Shown here: piece by piece, positions 35,032-43,258 of the stretch
Layout of the letters: every line of letters starts with the position of its first letter
Position numbering within the stretch: the stretch's first letter is position 1
Source: an uncultured Clostridium sp.
GTDB taxonomy: Bacteria > Bacillota > Clostridia > Lachnospirales > Lachnospiraceae
NCBI GenBank assembly: GCA_900539185.1
Contig: UQBG01000004.1
Location: forward strand, 82,287-146,286
Reading direction: 5' to 3'
Length of the DNA stretch: 64,000 bases
Program-made: the position numbers and the translations under genes
The notes under the pieces: model-generated
What the model was told of the DNA's origin: nothing
The model's input: only the letters and a program-made list of their open reading frames with translations
Database searches by the model: none

Positions 35032-38000
35032 ATGCTGAAAAGATGCAGACGATTAGTGGGAGTACTTGTAGCAGTAATGTGCTGCTTTTCAATTACTTCT
35101 ATCGCATCTGCAGAGGAAGGATCGGGAAAAGAGCCGGAGGTTATAATATCTACGGATAAAACCGATTATGCGGATGGAGAGCATATCAGAGAAACAGTAA
35201 CGGTTAAGAATACGGTGGGAGAGGAACTTAAGAATCTGACATTGAGTGTGGATATTCCAACCGGATACACGACAGAAGATGGGAAAATTGTATCAGATAA
35301 GTGGGTGTATGCGATTGAACGTCTGGCTGCAGGTGAGAGCAAAGAGGTGACGGTTACCTTTGTTCCGGAGAACCGGGGACAGGTAATCGGTGGTTCGGAT
35401 ACGGCAAAGAATACACCGAAGACCGGGGATGCTGCACCAATCGTTCTGATAGGAGCTGTAGCACTGGCGGCAATTGGACTTGAGCTTGCACTTGTGAAGA
35501 ACAGGAAGGGTAAAAATTATAAGAACGGCAGAAAGGTCATGGCGGTTCTGCTGGCAGGAACGATGGCAGGCTCGCTTTGTCAGCTGGGCAGCAACAGTAC
35601 TGTGTATGCAAAGGATAACAGCGATCTGGTAGAGAAGGCGGTTTCCAGTGAGAAAGAGATCACAGTTGGGGGAAAGAAGGTACAACTGGGAGCCGGTCTG
35701 AAGTACTATGTGCAGGAGCAGAAGGCGTTATCCTATGATGGATATGAACTGAAATGGCAGGATGAATTTGACGGAACGAGTCTGAACCGGGATGATTGGA
35801 ATGTGGAACTGCATGCACCAGGCTGGGTAAATTCAGAGCTTCAGCAGTATGTAGATTCAGAAGATAATATATATCTTCAGGACGGACATCTGGTAATCAA
35901 ACCGATTAAGACTGAAAATGCAGACGGAAGTGTATCTTATACATCCGGCAGACTGAATACACAGGGAAAGCACGATTTTACATATGGACTGTTTGAGGCA
36001 CGGGTAAAGGTGCCGGAAGGAAAAGGGTATCTGCCGGCATTTTGGCTGATGGCATCCGATGAAAATACTTATGGACAGTGGCCAAGATGTGGAGAGATCG
36101 ATGCAATGGAGGTACATGGAAGCGATACGGCAAAGACCTATGGAACGATTCATTACGGCAATCCGCATCGGGAAGATCAGGGAACCTATACGTTGGATCA
36201 GGGAACCTTTGCGGATGAGTATCATACGTTTGCAGTAGAGTGGAAGCCGGGCTGTATCAACTGGTATGTAGACGGCATCCTGTATCATACAGCAAATGAC
36301 TGGTATTCTGCGACAGAGGGGCAGGGCGAGATCACATATCCGGCTCCGTTTGATCAGCCGTTTTACATGATTCTGAATCTGGCAGTCGGAGGAAGCTGGG
36401 TTGGATACCCGGATGAGACAACAGACTTTGAGAATCAGACTTATGAAGTAGATTATGTCCGTGTTTATCAGCAGGACAGCTATGATGAGAATGTTACAAA
36501 GCCGGAGAAGGAACCGGTTGTGATGCGGGATCCGGATGCAAATGGAAACTATATTATAAATGGTGATTTTGCAGTGGAAGAGGATCTGACAGACGAAAAA
36601 GACTGGACATTCCTGACAGCGGCAGGTGGTAAGGGAACGGCTCGGATGCGTAATGGCGAGATCTACATCCAGACAACGGATTCCGGTGATGAAAACCATA
36701 GTATACAGTTGGTTCAGTCGAATATCCCGCTGAAGAAGGGTGGCACCTACACGGTTAGCTTTGATGCGTATGCCGATGAAGCAAGAACGATGATTGTAGA
36801 TGTATCTGCTCCGGATTTGTCTTATATCCGTTATATGGCAGATACAAAGGTGGACTTAAGTACAACAAAGCAGACCTATACGTACACCTTTGATATGACA
36901 AAGGAGGATGATCCAAATGGACGTTTGGAGTTCAATATGGGTAAAAATGCATCAACTGCAGGAATTCATATTAGTAATGTATCGGTAAAGATGACAAACT
37001 ATGCGGATCCGTCTGCAAATAATAACAAGACAGTGTTGACAGATGGAAATTATGTATACAATGGAGCCTTCCAGGAAGGAGTAGGACGGAAAGAATATTG
37101 GGAGATTAGTAATCAGGCAAATGCAGAGGTATCAGTAACGAATCTGGCGGATGGCAGACGGTTAAAACTGGTGATTCCGTCAGGAACAACGGCGGCAAAT
37201 CCGGTTGTGGTTGCACAGAGTGGTTTAGCCATGCAGGATGGAGAAAGCTGTGTACTGACGTATGATATTCAGGGAACCGTCGGTACGTCTGTCGATGTAG
37301 TGGTGGCAGGTCAGGCAGCATATACAGTGCCTTTGACCGGGGCAAAGCAGACCGGCAATGCAAAGAAGTTTACGGCAGGAGTGGGAGCAGAGAAGAATCT
37401 GAAGTTCTTGTTTACACAGCCGGGAACTTACTATCTGGATAATGTGCGAATTACGGAGGACAGTCTGATCAAGAACGGTAGTTTCAATGCAGGTATGGCA
37501 GGATATGAACCGTATGTAGACGGATCTGCATCGGCAACCTATGTAGTTGACAGTCTGACGGAGGACAACGCCATCGACTTTACGATTGATGATACAGGAG
37601 ATCAGGCATGGAAGATCCAGCTAAAGCAGAATGATGTTGAACTGGAAGAGGGTCAGTGGTATCGACTGAGTATGGATGCAAAGTCAGATATCACACGAAA
37701 GCTGATGTTTGCGATTCAGAGGAATGGTACAGTGGATAACGATTGGACACCATACTCCGGAGAGAAGATCGTAGATCTGGAGAATGGATATCAGACCTAT
37801 ACGATCGAGTTTCAGATGAAGAAACCGACCGATCTACATTCTGTACTAAGCATCTCTATGGGTGCAGTAGGTGGAACACAGATTACCACACAGCATAGAA
37901 TCTGCATTGATAATATCCGGTTAGAGAAGATTGATGCACCGGTGACACCGGCACAGCCGGGCGGGTCGGAGCTTCTGAAGGATACCTCCTTTACGGATCC

Positions 38001-38898
38001 GTCTGCAAACTGGATCAGTAATAAAAATGCCGAAACCAGTGTAAGCTATACAAATGGTGTTGCCATCTGGACGGTAGCCGGAATCGCCGGAGGACACGAT
38101 TATGATGTACAGATGATGCAGAAGGGTATTCAACTGGAGAAGGGTAGTACATATGAACTTACATTTATTGCAGAATCAACAGAGAACAGAGCAATTAAGT
38201 GGGACATCATGAGTACAAGCTATGACTGGTATGGCGGTGAAAGGGTAGATCTGGAAGCCGATGTGCCGAAGGCAGTGACCGGGCAGTTTACGATGACAAA
38301 AGATACAGATATCGATTCGTTACTAGCGATCTCCATGGGGCAGTTAAAGGATGGAGAGCAACTCCTTGATGCACCGGATTCTACCATCAGAATCTCAGGA
38401 ATCAGTTTAAAGAAGGTAGATTCAACTCCATCGACCGGAGAAAATCTGTTGACCAACGGTGATTTTACAGACGGTGGAACTGGCTGGGGCGCATATGTTC
38501 ACACAGAGAATGGAACAGCGGAAGCAATCTATAGTTTTTCAAATGGAAAGGCAACCTATGAAATAACCAATGCGGGAACCGAGAACTGGCATGTTCAGTT
38601 AAAACAGGAGGGAATTACGCTGGAAGCCGGTAAGACCTATACACTTACATTCTATGCAACCTCTGATGTAGCCAGGTCTATAAGTGTGAGTTGCATGGAT
38701 AGCAGTAATACAAACTGGTATGTGAGTGGTGATAATAATGTAACTCTGGAAGCAGGGGTTCAAACGCCGGTTACCATGACGCTGACAACAGGTGACAAAC
38801 CGACCGATGCGAGTGCATATGTTCAGGTGAATATGGGTGGTCCGGGTATGCCGGCGTCTACTATTACATTATCAGACTTTGTTTTGAAAGAGAATTAA
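35032..38898 (+). CDS. Surface GH16 beta-glucanase with five carbohydrate-binding modules and double leader
   Basis: 1288 residues, likely a laminarinase/lichenase-type enzyme. Residues 1-27 are a signal peptide; 30-125 a small beta domain; 129-133 PKTGD with a helix and basic tail, a sortase signal but internal. Residues 162-193 look like a second signal peptide (MAVLLAGTMAGSLCQLGS ending VYA). GH16 spans about 238-480 with catalytic Glu355, Asp357 and Glu360 in GEIDAMEVHG. Five CBM4/9-like beta-sandwich modules follow to the C-terminus (each opening NGxF or similar, e.g. NYIINGDF, SLIKNGSF, NLLTNGDF). AAGGAGG precedes ATG 35032. The convergent AraC gene may regulate it. Confidence 0.9.
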   Translation: MLKRCRRLVGVLVAVMCCFSITSIASAEEGSGKEPEVIISTDKTDYADGEHIRETVTVKNTVGEELKNLTLSVDIPTGYTTEDGKIVSDKWVYAIERLAAGESKEVTVTFVPENRGQVIGGSDTAKNTPKTGDAAPIVLIGAVALAAIGLELALVKNRKGKNYKNGRKVMAVLLAGTMAGSLCQLGSNSTVYAKDNSDLVEKAVSSEKEITVGGKKVQLGAGLKYYVQEQKALSYDGYELKWQDEFDGTSLNRDDWNVELHAPGWVNSELQQYVDSEDNIYLQDGHLVIKPIKTENADGSVSYTSGRLNTQGKHDFTYGLFEARVKVPEGKGYLPAFWLMASDENTYGQWPRCGEIDAMEVHGSDTAKTYGTIHYGNPHREDQGTYTLDQGTFADEYHTFAVEWKPGCINWYVDGILYHTANDWYSATEGQGEITYPAPFDQPFYMILNLAVGGSWVGYPDETTDFENQTYEVDYVRVYQQDSYDENVTKPEKEPVVMRDPDANGNYIINGDFAVEEDLTDEKDWTFLTAAGGKGTARMRNGEIYIQTTDSGDENHSIQLVQSNIPLKKGGTYTVSFDAYADEARTMIVDVSAPDLSYIRYMADTKVDLSTTKQTYTYTFDMTKEDDPNGRLEFNMGKNASTAGIHISNVSVKMTNYADPSANNNKTVLTDGNYVYNGAFQEGVGRKEYWEISNQANAEVSVTNLADGRRLKLVIPSGTTAANPVVVAQSGLAMQDGESCVLTYDIQGTVGTSVDVVVAGQAAYTVPLTGAKQTGNAKKFTAGVGAEKNLKFLFTQPGTYYLDNVRITEDSLIKNGSFNAGMAGYEPYVDGSASATYVVDSLTEDNAIDFTIDDTGDQAWKIQLKQNDVELEEGQWYRLSMDAKSDITRKLMFAIQRNGTVDNDWTPYSGEKIVDLENGYQTYTIEFQMKKPTDLHSVLSISMGAVGGTQITTQHRICIDNIRLEKIDAPVTPAQPGGSELLKDTSFTDPSANWISNKNAETSVSYTNGVAIWTVAGIAGGHDYDVQMMQKGIQLEKGSTYELTFIAESTENRAIKWDIMSTSYDWYGGERVDLEADVPKAVTGQFTMTKDTDIDSLLAISMGQLKDGEQLLDAPDSTIRISGISLKKVDSTPSTGENLLTNGDFTDGGTGWGAYVHTENGTAEAIYSFSNGKATYEITNAGTENWHVQLKQEGITLEAGKTYTLTFYATSDVARSISVSCMDSSNTNWYVSGDNNVTLEAGVQTPVTMTLTTGDKPTDASAYVQVNMGGPGMPASTITLSDFVLKEN

Positions 38899-38947
38899 GA
38901 CAGAATAGTAAAATAATATATTTATGTAGCAGGCTATAATAGGACAC

Positions 38948-38999
38948 AAAAGGAAACTCTTTTCTCATGAATTACAGAGGAAAATTGAGTTTCCTTTTT
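38948..38999. terminator. Bidirectional terminator between GH16 and AraC genes
   Basis: AAAAGGAAACTC / GAGTTTCCTTTTT stem with a 27-base loop has an A-run on one side and a T-run on the other. It can therefore stop transcription from both convergent genes. Confidence 0.8.
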
Positions 39000-39007
39000 G
39001 TCTGGTG

Positions 39008-39760
39008 CTATCTGATGTCTACTGACCAGCTGGAGCAGTAGTTGAGATCCCGGTATTTCTTTGGCGTCATACCGACCATCTGCCTGAATACCTGAATAAA
39101 GTGGCTCTGGGATGAAAATGACAAATAATTTGCGATGTCTACCAGACTGTAATCACAGTATTTTAGAAGATTTTGAGCCTTTTCTATCTTCTTTTCCCGA
39201 ATATAATCACTGACAGATATTCCCAGCTCTTTCTTAAAGAGCTTTGACAAATAACTGACGGACAGACCGGTATAATTTGCCAGATCTTCAATTGTGATTC
39301 GTTCCTTTATATGTGCATAAATGTAGTCAATACAGGCAGTAATCGGTTTGGAAGTAGTACCCTTCTGGATTAGCAGCATCTTTCCGGTAAAGTCCAGTAC
39401 CATCTTGTCGTGGAGGGCGGATATTCCGGAGAGTTCATGAACCGTATCCAGCTTCAAAATATAGAAATCGCTTAAGCGGTAGGCCTGTTCCATTTCCATC
39501 CCGGCATCAATACAGGAGCGGGCAATCAGGGCTGCCGTGATGACAAAATGGTACTTAATATTTGTTAAGGTATTCTGTGACAAGACACCGGTACCACTTA
39601 AATCTGTGAAGCGTTTTTGCTCGCAGTTGTGTCGGACAGTTTCGATATCTCCATGACTCACTGCCTGATAGAAGGCGTATTCTTCATTGACGGGACGATG
39701 GAGAGATTCATCATCGCTATTCATTGTTTCGTGAGTGAACCATTCGTGTTCAAGTGCCAT
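39008..39760 (-). CDS. AraC-family transcriptional regulator
   Basis: A 250-residue regulator. The C-terminal 100 residues carry two helix-turn-helix motifs (TIEDLANYTGLSVSYLSKLFKKE and SLVDIANYLSFSSQSHFIQVF followed by GMTPKKYR). The N-terminal 150 residues are an unclassified helical sensing region, not a cupin. Minus-strand GGAGG precedes ATG 39760. AraC proteins next to glycoside hydrolases usually control them in response to sugars; the pairing with the GH16 gene is inferred from adjacency only. Confidence 0.92.
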   Translation of the reverse strand: MALEHEWFTHETMNSDDESLHRPVNEEYAFYQAVSHGDIETVRHNCEQKRFTDLSGTGVLSQNTLTNIKYHFVITAALIARSCIDAGMEMEQAYRLSDFYILKLDTVHELSGISALHDKMVLDFTGKMLLIQKGTTSKPITACIDYIYAHIKERITIEDLANYTGLSVSYLSKLFKKELGISVSDYIREKKIEKAQNLLKYCDYSLVDIANYLSFSSQSHFIQVFRQMVGMTPKKYRDLNYCSSWSVDIR

Positions 39761-39866
39761 AGGAACCTCCTGAATTTTTCACCTATCAGGTGAATGAAAA
39801 AAGAGCATCCATTTGTGGTAAAATTAAGGTGTCAAATCTTAAAAAAATAACCTCCAAAAGCCCTTT

Positions 39867-39962
39867 ATGAGTATTGTAAACACCTTAGTCGTAGAAAGCA
39901 ATAGACAGATTAAAATAAATTTTGATGGAGGAGATTTATCCTCCGATGCTGGCTTACTTCTT
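39867..39962 (+). pseudogene. N-terminal remnant of an IS1380-type transposase
   Basis: Reading from ATG 39867 gives ESNRQIKINFDGGDLSSDAG followed by LLL, the typical opening of IS1380-family DDE transposases. After about 32 residues the similarity stops and the frame ends at 40073. No catalytic residues and no terminal inverted repeats were found. The whole 39761-40116 interval otherwise holds only the AraC and spoVT upstream regions. Confidence 0.55.
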
Positions 39963-40116
39963 AAGAATGCTGAGATGATAATTGATGGTTATTTTTATAT
40001 CAGTATGACCATTATAGGATTGCTTCTGGATTATGAAATACAGGAATATTTCCTTCACTTTTCCACATACTAACTCCAGAACTAATATATAGCAGAAAAA
40101 ATGGAGGAAACAAGCA

Positions 40117-40665
40117 TTGAAAGCAACAGGAATAGTAAGGCGAATCGATGATCTGGGCAGAGTTGTAGTACCAAAGGAAATTCGAAGAACGCTTCGTATT
40201 CGGGAAGGCGACCCGCTGGAGATCTTTACGGATAAAGATGGAGAAATCATTCTGAAGAAGTATTCACCGATCGGAGAACTGGGAGCCTTTGCACAGCAGT
40301 ATGTGGATGCGACGGCACAGATCATCGGGCACGCAATCTGTGTATCTGACAGGGATCAGATCATAGCTGTAGCGGGAGCACCCAAAAAAGAGTTTATGGG
40401 AAAGGTGCTGCACAAGGAACTGGAGGAGGCAATCAACGATCGGGAATCCATCCTGGCACGTAAAGGTGAAAAGAAGTATATTAAGATACTTTCGAATAGT
40501 GATGAAGAGTATTTTGGTGAGATTGTACAGACGATTCTGTGTGAGGGCGATGCAATCGGTGCCGTCATCATACTGAGTCGGACCGAAGCCGAGATTCTTG
40601 GCGAAACAGAACAGAAAGCAGCCGTCATTGCAGCAAACTTTCTTGGAAAGCAGATGGAAGGCTAG
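40117..40665 (+). CDS. spoVT: Stage V sporulation regulator SpoVT
   Basis: A 182-residue AbrB-type regulator. N-terminal swapped-hairpin DNA-binding domain (KATGIVRRIDDLGRVVVPKE) and C-terminal GAF-like domain (ELGAFAQQYVDATAQIIGHA). It uses a TTG start at 40117 behind ATGGAGG, the only start that gives the family's opening. SpoVT adjusts forespore gene expression late in sporulation. Here it heads the block with hup, rqcP, yabP and yabQ, the normal clostridial order (mazG, often found between, is absent). Confidence 0.95.
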   Translation: MKATGIVRRIDDLGRVVVPKEIRRTLRIREGDPLEIFTDKDGEIILKKYSPIGELGAFAQQYVDATAQIIGHAICVSDRDQIIAVAGAPKKEFMGKVLHKELEEAINDRESILARKGEKKYIKILSNSDEEYFGEIVQTILCEGDAIGAVIILSRTEAEILGETEQKAAVIAANFLGKQMEG

Positions 40666-40701
40666 AATAATTGAGAAATAACGAAAAAATCAGTATTTTC
40701 C

Positions 40702-40730
40702 TTGACAAACAGCAGGGAAAATTGTATAAA
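40702..40730 (+). promoter_or_regulatory. hup promoter
   Basis: TTGACA (40702-40707), a 17-base spacer and TATAAA (40725-40730) form a near-consensus vegetative promoter. It sits 45 bases before the HU start and fits strong constitutive expression. Confidence 0.85.
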
Positions 40731-40775
40731 TGTATTTAGGCATTGACCTAGTATTGTAGAGGAGGATATTTTTCG

Positions 40776-41051
40776 ATGAACAAGACAGAATTAATCGCAG
40801 CAGTTGCTGAGAAGACAGAATTATCTAAGAAGGACGCAGAGAAGGCGATCAAGGCTTTCACAGATGTAGTAGCAGAAGAATTAAAGAAGGGTGAGAAGAT
40901 TCAGTTAGTAGGCTTCGGTACATTCGAAGTAGCTGAGAGACCTGCTCGCGAAGGCAGAAACCCAAGAACTGGCGAGACTATGCCAATCGCTGCTTCTAAG
41001 GCTCCTAAGTTCAAGGCTGGTAAGGCGCTGAAGGATATGGTAAACGCTTAA
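40776..41051 (+). CDS. hup: HU-family DNA-binding protein
   Basis: A 91-residue histone-like HU protein that bends and compacts DNA as a dimer. The sequence is textbook: [20 protein letters not shown], the beta-arm [20 protein letters not shown], and the C-terminal [17 protein letters not shown] precedes the start. Codon use (AAG, GCT, CCT, TCT) is noticeably more biased than in neighbours, as expected of a highly expressed gene. It has its own promoter and terminator. Confidence 0.98.
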   Translation: MNKTELIAAVAEKTELSKKDAEKAIKAFTDVVAEELKKGEKIQLVGFGTFEVAERPAREGRNPRTGETMPIAASKAPKFKAGKALKDMVNA

Positions 41052-41080
41052 TTCCGAACAGGAAGTTAAGAGATTGCAGA

Positions 41081-41109
41081 AAAGAGTCACCGTCAGGGTG
41101 GCTCTTTTT
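41081..41109 (+). terminator. hup terminator
   Basis: Stem AAAGAGTCACC / GGGTGGCTCTTTTT with loop GTCA and a five-base T-run. It lies just before rqcP, so the sporulation genes need another promoter or read-through. Confidence 0.92.
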
Positions 41110-41128
41110 CGTTAGAAAGTAGGTATAT

Positions 41129-41368
41129 ATGAGATTAGATAAGTATTTAAAGGTATCACGACTGATCAAACGCCGGACGGTGGCGAATGATGCCTGTGAC
41201 GCCGGCCGTGTTATGGTGAATGATAAGGTAGTGAAAGCGTCCTATGATGTGAAGGTAGGAGACGTCATTGAGATTCAGTTTGGTAACAAATCCGTAAAGG
41301 TGGAAGTAACACAGGTCATGGATATGGTAAAGAAAGAGGATGCCAAAGAGATGTTTACGTATCTGTAA
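41129..41368 (+). CDS. rqcP: S4-domain ribosome quality-control protein RqcP (YabO)
   Basis: A 79-residue protein that is essentially one S4 RNA-binding domain (MRLDKYLKVSRLIKRRTVAN, RVMVNDKVVKASYDVKVGD). RqcP stabilises tRNA on obstructed 50S subunits during RqcH alanine tailing. Its position between hup and yabP is the normal Firmicute one. The ribosome site is weak (AAAGTAGG). Confidence 0.93.
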   Translation: MRLDKYLKVSRLIKRRTVANDACDAGRVMVNDKVVKASYDVKVGDVIEIQFGNKSVKVEVTQVMDMVKKEDAKEMFTYL

Positions 41369-41427
41369 GCAGACAGGTTATATTCTGATTCCCTTCTTCA
41401 TATATTGCAGAAGAAGGAGGGGAGACG

Positions 41428-41709
41428 ATGGATGAACGAGTAGGAACCAGACCGCATAAGGTGAATCTTTTGAATCGTGGCGTTGGAGCGATCAGTGGTG
41501 TGCGGGAGGTAAAGGCATTCAACGAGACGGAGATAGTTCTGGAGACCGATATGGGAACTTTGTCAATCAAGGGCACAGAGCTTCATGTTACGAAGCTGAC
41601 ACTGGAAAAAGGAGAAGTGGAAGTAGACGGCGTGATCGATAGCTTTGTATACACGGATACGAAGGAGGAAGTGACCGGAAAGGGCGTGCTGGGCAGGTTG
41701 TTCCGCTGA
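41428..41709 (+). CDS. yabP: Sporulation protein YabP
   Basis: A 93-residue YabP-family protein (HKVNLLNRGVGAISGVREVK, MGTLSIKGTELHVTKLTLEK). YabP is expressed in the mother cell during sporulation. A hairpin (41392-41417) in front of it covers the AAGGAGGGG ribosome site. yabQ follows 3 bases after the stop, so the two are co-translated. Confidence 0.93.
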   Translation: MDERVGTRPHKVNLLNRGVGAISGVREVKAFNETEIVLETDMGTLSIKGTELHVTKLTLEKGEVEVDGVIDSFVYTDTKEEVTGKGVLGRLFR

Positions 41710-41712
41710 CAG

Positions 41713-42117
41713 ATGCCGTCGGGGATGATACAGGAGCTGCAGACATTTCTTATGAGTGCCTTTTGGGGAATGCTTGTGGTATTTTATTATGATTTTTTTC
41801 GGCTGCTCCGGGGGATGTTCCGGCACAGTACCTGGATGGTGGCAGTGGAAGATCTGGTATTCTGTTTGGGGACGGGATGTCTTCTGGTGGCGGTGTTTTA
41901 TGCATATAGTCAGGGGCAGATCCGGTTCTATGTGCTGCTTGGCATGGGCTGTGGCGGATGCTTATATAACTGGGGGATCAGTCCGTTTACCTGCGGAATG
42001 ATTTTGTTTCTCTGGAATAAAGTAAAAACAGTATTGAAAAAGGCGGAGGAACACAGTAAAATAAAGGGTAAGAACTGTGCAAAGGAAGGTAACGATGAGC
42101 AGAAGAAGTACCACTAA
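41713..42117 (+). CDS. yabQ: Spore cortex biosynthesis protein YabQ
   Basis: A 134-residue membrane protein of the YabQ family. Four hydrophobic segments are readable (FLMSAFWGMLVVFYYDFFRL, DLVFCLGTGCLLVAVFYAYS, FYVLLGMGCGGCLYNWGI, FTCGMILFLWNKVKTVLK). YabQ is required for cortex formation in Bacillus subtilis. The charged FRLLRG segment in the loop is typical. ATG 41713 is used; ATG 41725 is also possible. The divIC gene starts inside its 3' end. Confidence 0.92.
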   Translation: MPSGMIQELQTFLMSAFWGMLVVFYYDFFRLLRGMFRHSTWMVAVEDLVFCLGTGCLLVAVFYAYSQGQIRFYVLLGMGCGGCLYNWGISPFTCGMILFLWNKVKTVLKKAEEHSKIKGKNCAKEGNDEQKKYH

Positions 42118-42397
42118 AAAGGAAAATCGCAAGGGAATTGTGGTCATTTGTGTTGTACTTTTGGTTCTGTGTACCAGTTTGTTTGTGCGATATCGTACAT
42201 TGAAGGGACAGTATGATACGAATGCAGAGACGATATCCAGACTGGAGACCCAGAAGAAGGAAGAAGAGGATCGAACCAAGCAGTTGCAGCAGCAGGAGCT
42301 TTATCAGCAGACAGATTCATTCGTAGAGGAGACGGCAAGGAAGCTGTTGAATCTGATTAAGCCGGGAGATACTACAATTAAACCAAACGAAGAGTAA
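42095..42397 (+). CDS. divIC: Septum formation initiator DivIC/FtsB
   Basis: A 100-residue single-pass division protein. Basic cytosolic N-terminus (SRRSTTKKENRKG), one membrane helix (IVVICVVLLVLCTSLFV), an extracytoplasmic coiled coil (TISRLETQKKEEEDRTKQLQ) and the conserved ETARKLLNLIKPGD end. DivIC works with FtsL and DivIB in septal wall synthesis. Start ATG 42095 follows AAAGGAAGG and overlaps yabQ by 23 bases. A terminator follows directly. Confidence 0.93.
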   Translation: MSRRSTTKKENRKGIVVICVVLLVLCTSLFVRYRTLKGQYDTNAETISRLETQKKEEEDRTKQLQQQELYQQTDSFVEETARKLLNLIKPGDTTIKPNEE

Positions 42398-42398
42398 C

Positions 42399-42434
42399 AA
42401 TAGCCATTACACGTTGCATGTAATGGCTATTTTA
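42399..42434 (+). terminator. Terminator after divIC
   Basis: 13-bp stem AATAGCCATTACA / TGTAATGGCTATT with loop CGTTGCA and a short T-run. It separates the sporulation/division genes from the NatAB-type transporter. Confidence 0.88.
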
Positions 42435-42454
42435 AGACAGAAGAGGGATCAATC

Positions 42455-43258
42455 ATGATAGAAATCGAACATGTAACCAAGATATATCAGTTAAGTAAGA
42501 AGCAGATGCAGGAACAACGGGTCAAGGATTCAAAGAAGATTGCGGTCCGGGATGTGAGTCTTACGGCAAGAGAAGGAGAGATCTTCGGGGTACTGGGACC
42601 GAACGGAGCCGGAAAGACGACGCTGCTCCGGTGTGTAGCTACGCTTCTGACACCGACGGAGGGAACGATCCGGGTAAACGGATGTGATACGGTAAAGGAA
42701 GGAGAGCAGGTACGGCGCTCTATGGCATTTTTAACGAATGAGGTAAAGCTGGACACGCATTTTAGTCCGAAGTATTTGTTCCGTTTTTTCGGACGTCTGC
42801 ATGACATGGAGGAGGAGCAAATCGAGGCTAGGAGACAGGAATTATTTTCCTACTTTGGGATCACTCCGTTTGAGGACAAGCGGATCGAGGAGCTGTCTAC
42901 CGGTATGAAGCAGAAGGCATCGATCGCGGTCAGTCTGGTGCATGATCCGGATGTGATTATATTTGATGAACCGACGAATGGACTGGATATTATCACGGCT
43001 AGGGCGGTTACGGATTATCTTCGTATCCTGAAGGAACGCGGAAAGCTGATAATCGTATCGACCCATATCATGTCGGAGGCACAGAAGCTGTGTGACCGTA
43101 TGGCGATGATTATAAGCGGAAGCTGTGTATTTCAGGGAACGCTGGAGGAAGCACTGGAACAGAATCAGACACAGGATCTGGAGGATGCCTTTTTTGAAAT
43201 CTATCGGCGGACTGTGACAGAGGGGAACCAGGCAGAGAAGGAGCAGGAACGCATATGA
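42455..43258 (+). CDS. ABC-2 transporter ATPase, NatA-like
   Basis: A 267-residue ATPase resembling Bacillus NatA. An N-terminal [20 protein letters not shown] insert before the Walker A is typical of this subgroup. Motifs: [18 protein letters not shown] after the Q-loop region, signature LSTGMKQK, Walker [13 protein letters not shown], switch IIVSTHI. The permease gene overlaps by 4 bases (ATGA). NatAB exports sodium; the same architecture is also used for other substrates. The pair interrupts the usual divIC-spoIIE order. Confidence 0.93.
   Translation: MIEIEHVTKIYQLSKKQMQEQRVKDSKKIAVRDVSLTAREGEIFGVLGPNGAGKTTLLRCVATLLTPTEGTIRVNGCDTVKEGEQVRRSMAFLTNEVKLDTHFSPKYLFRFFGRLHDMEEEQIEARRQELFSYFGITPFEDKRIEELSTGMKQKASIAVSLVHDPDVIIFDEPTNGLDIITARAVTDYLRILKERGKLIIVSTHIMSEAQKLCDRMAMIISGSCVFQGTLEEALEQNQTQDLEDAFFEIYRRTVTEGNQAEKEQERI

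Noticed and set aside
35857..36699. 280-codon minus-strand frame
   Set aside because: Antisense to the GH16 domain; low-complexity Ile/Arg/Cys content and no start signals.
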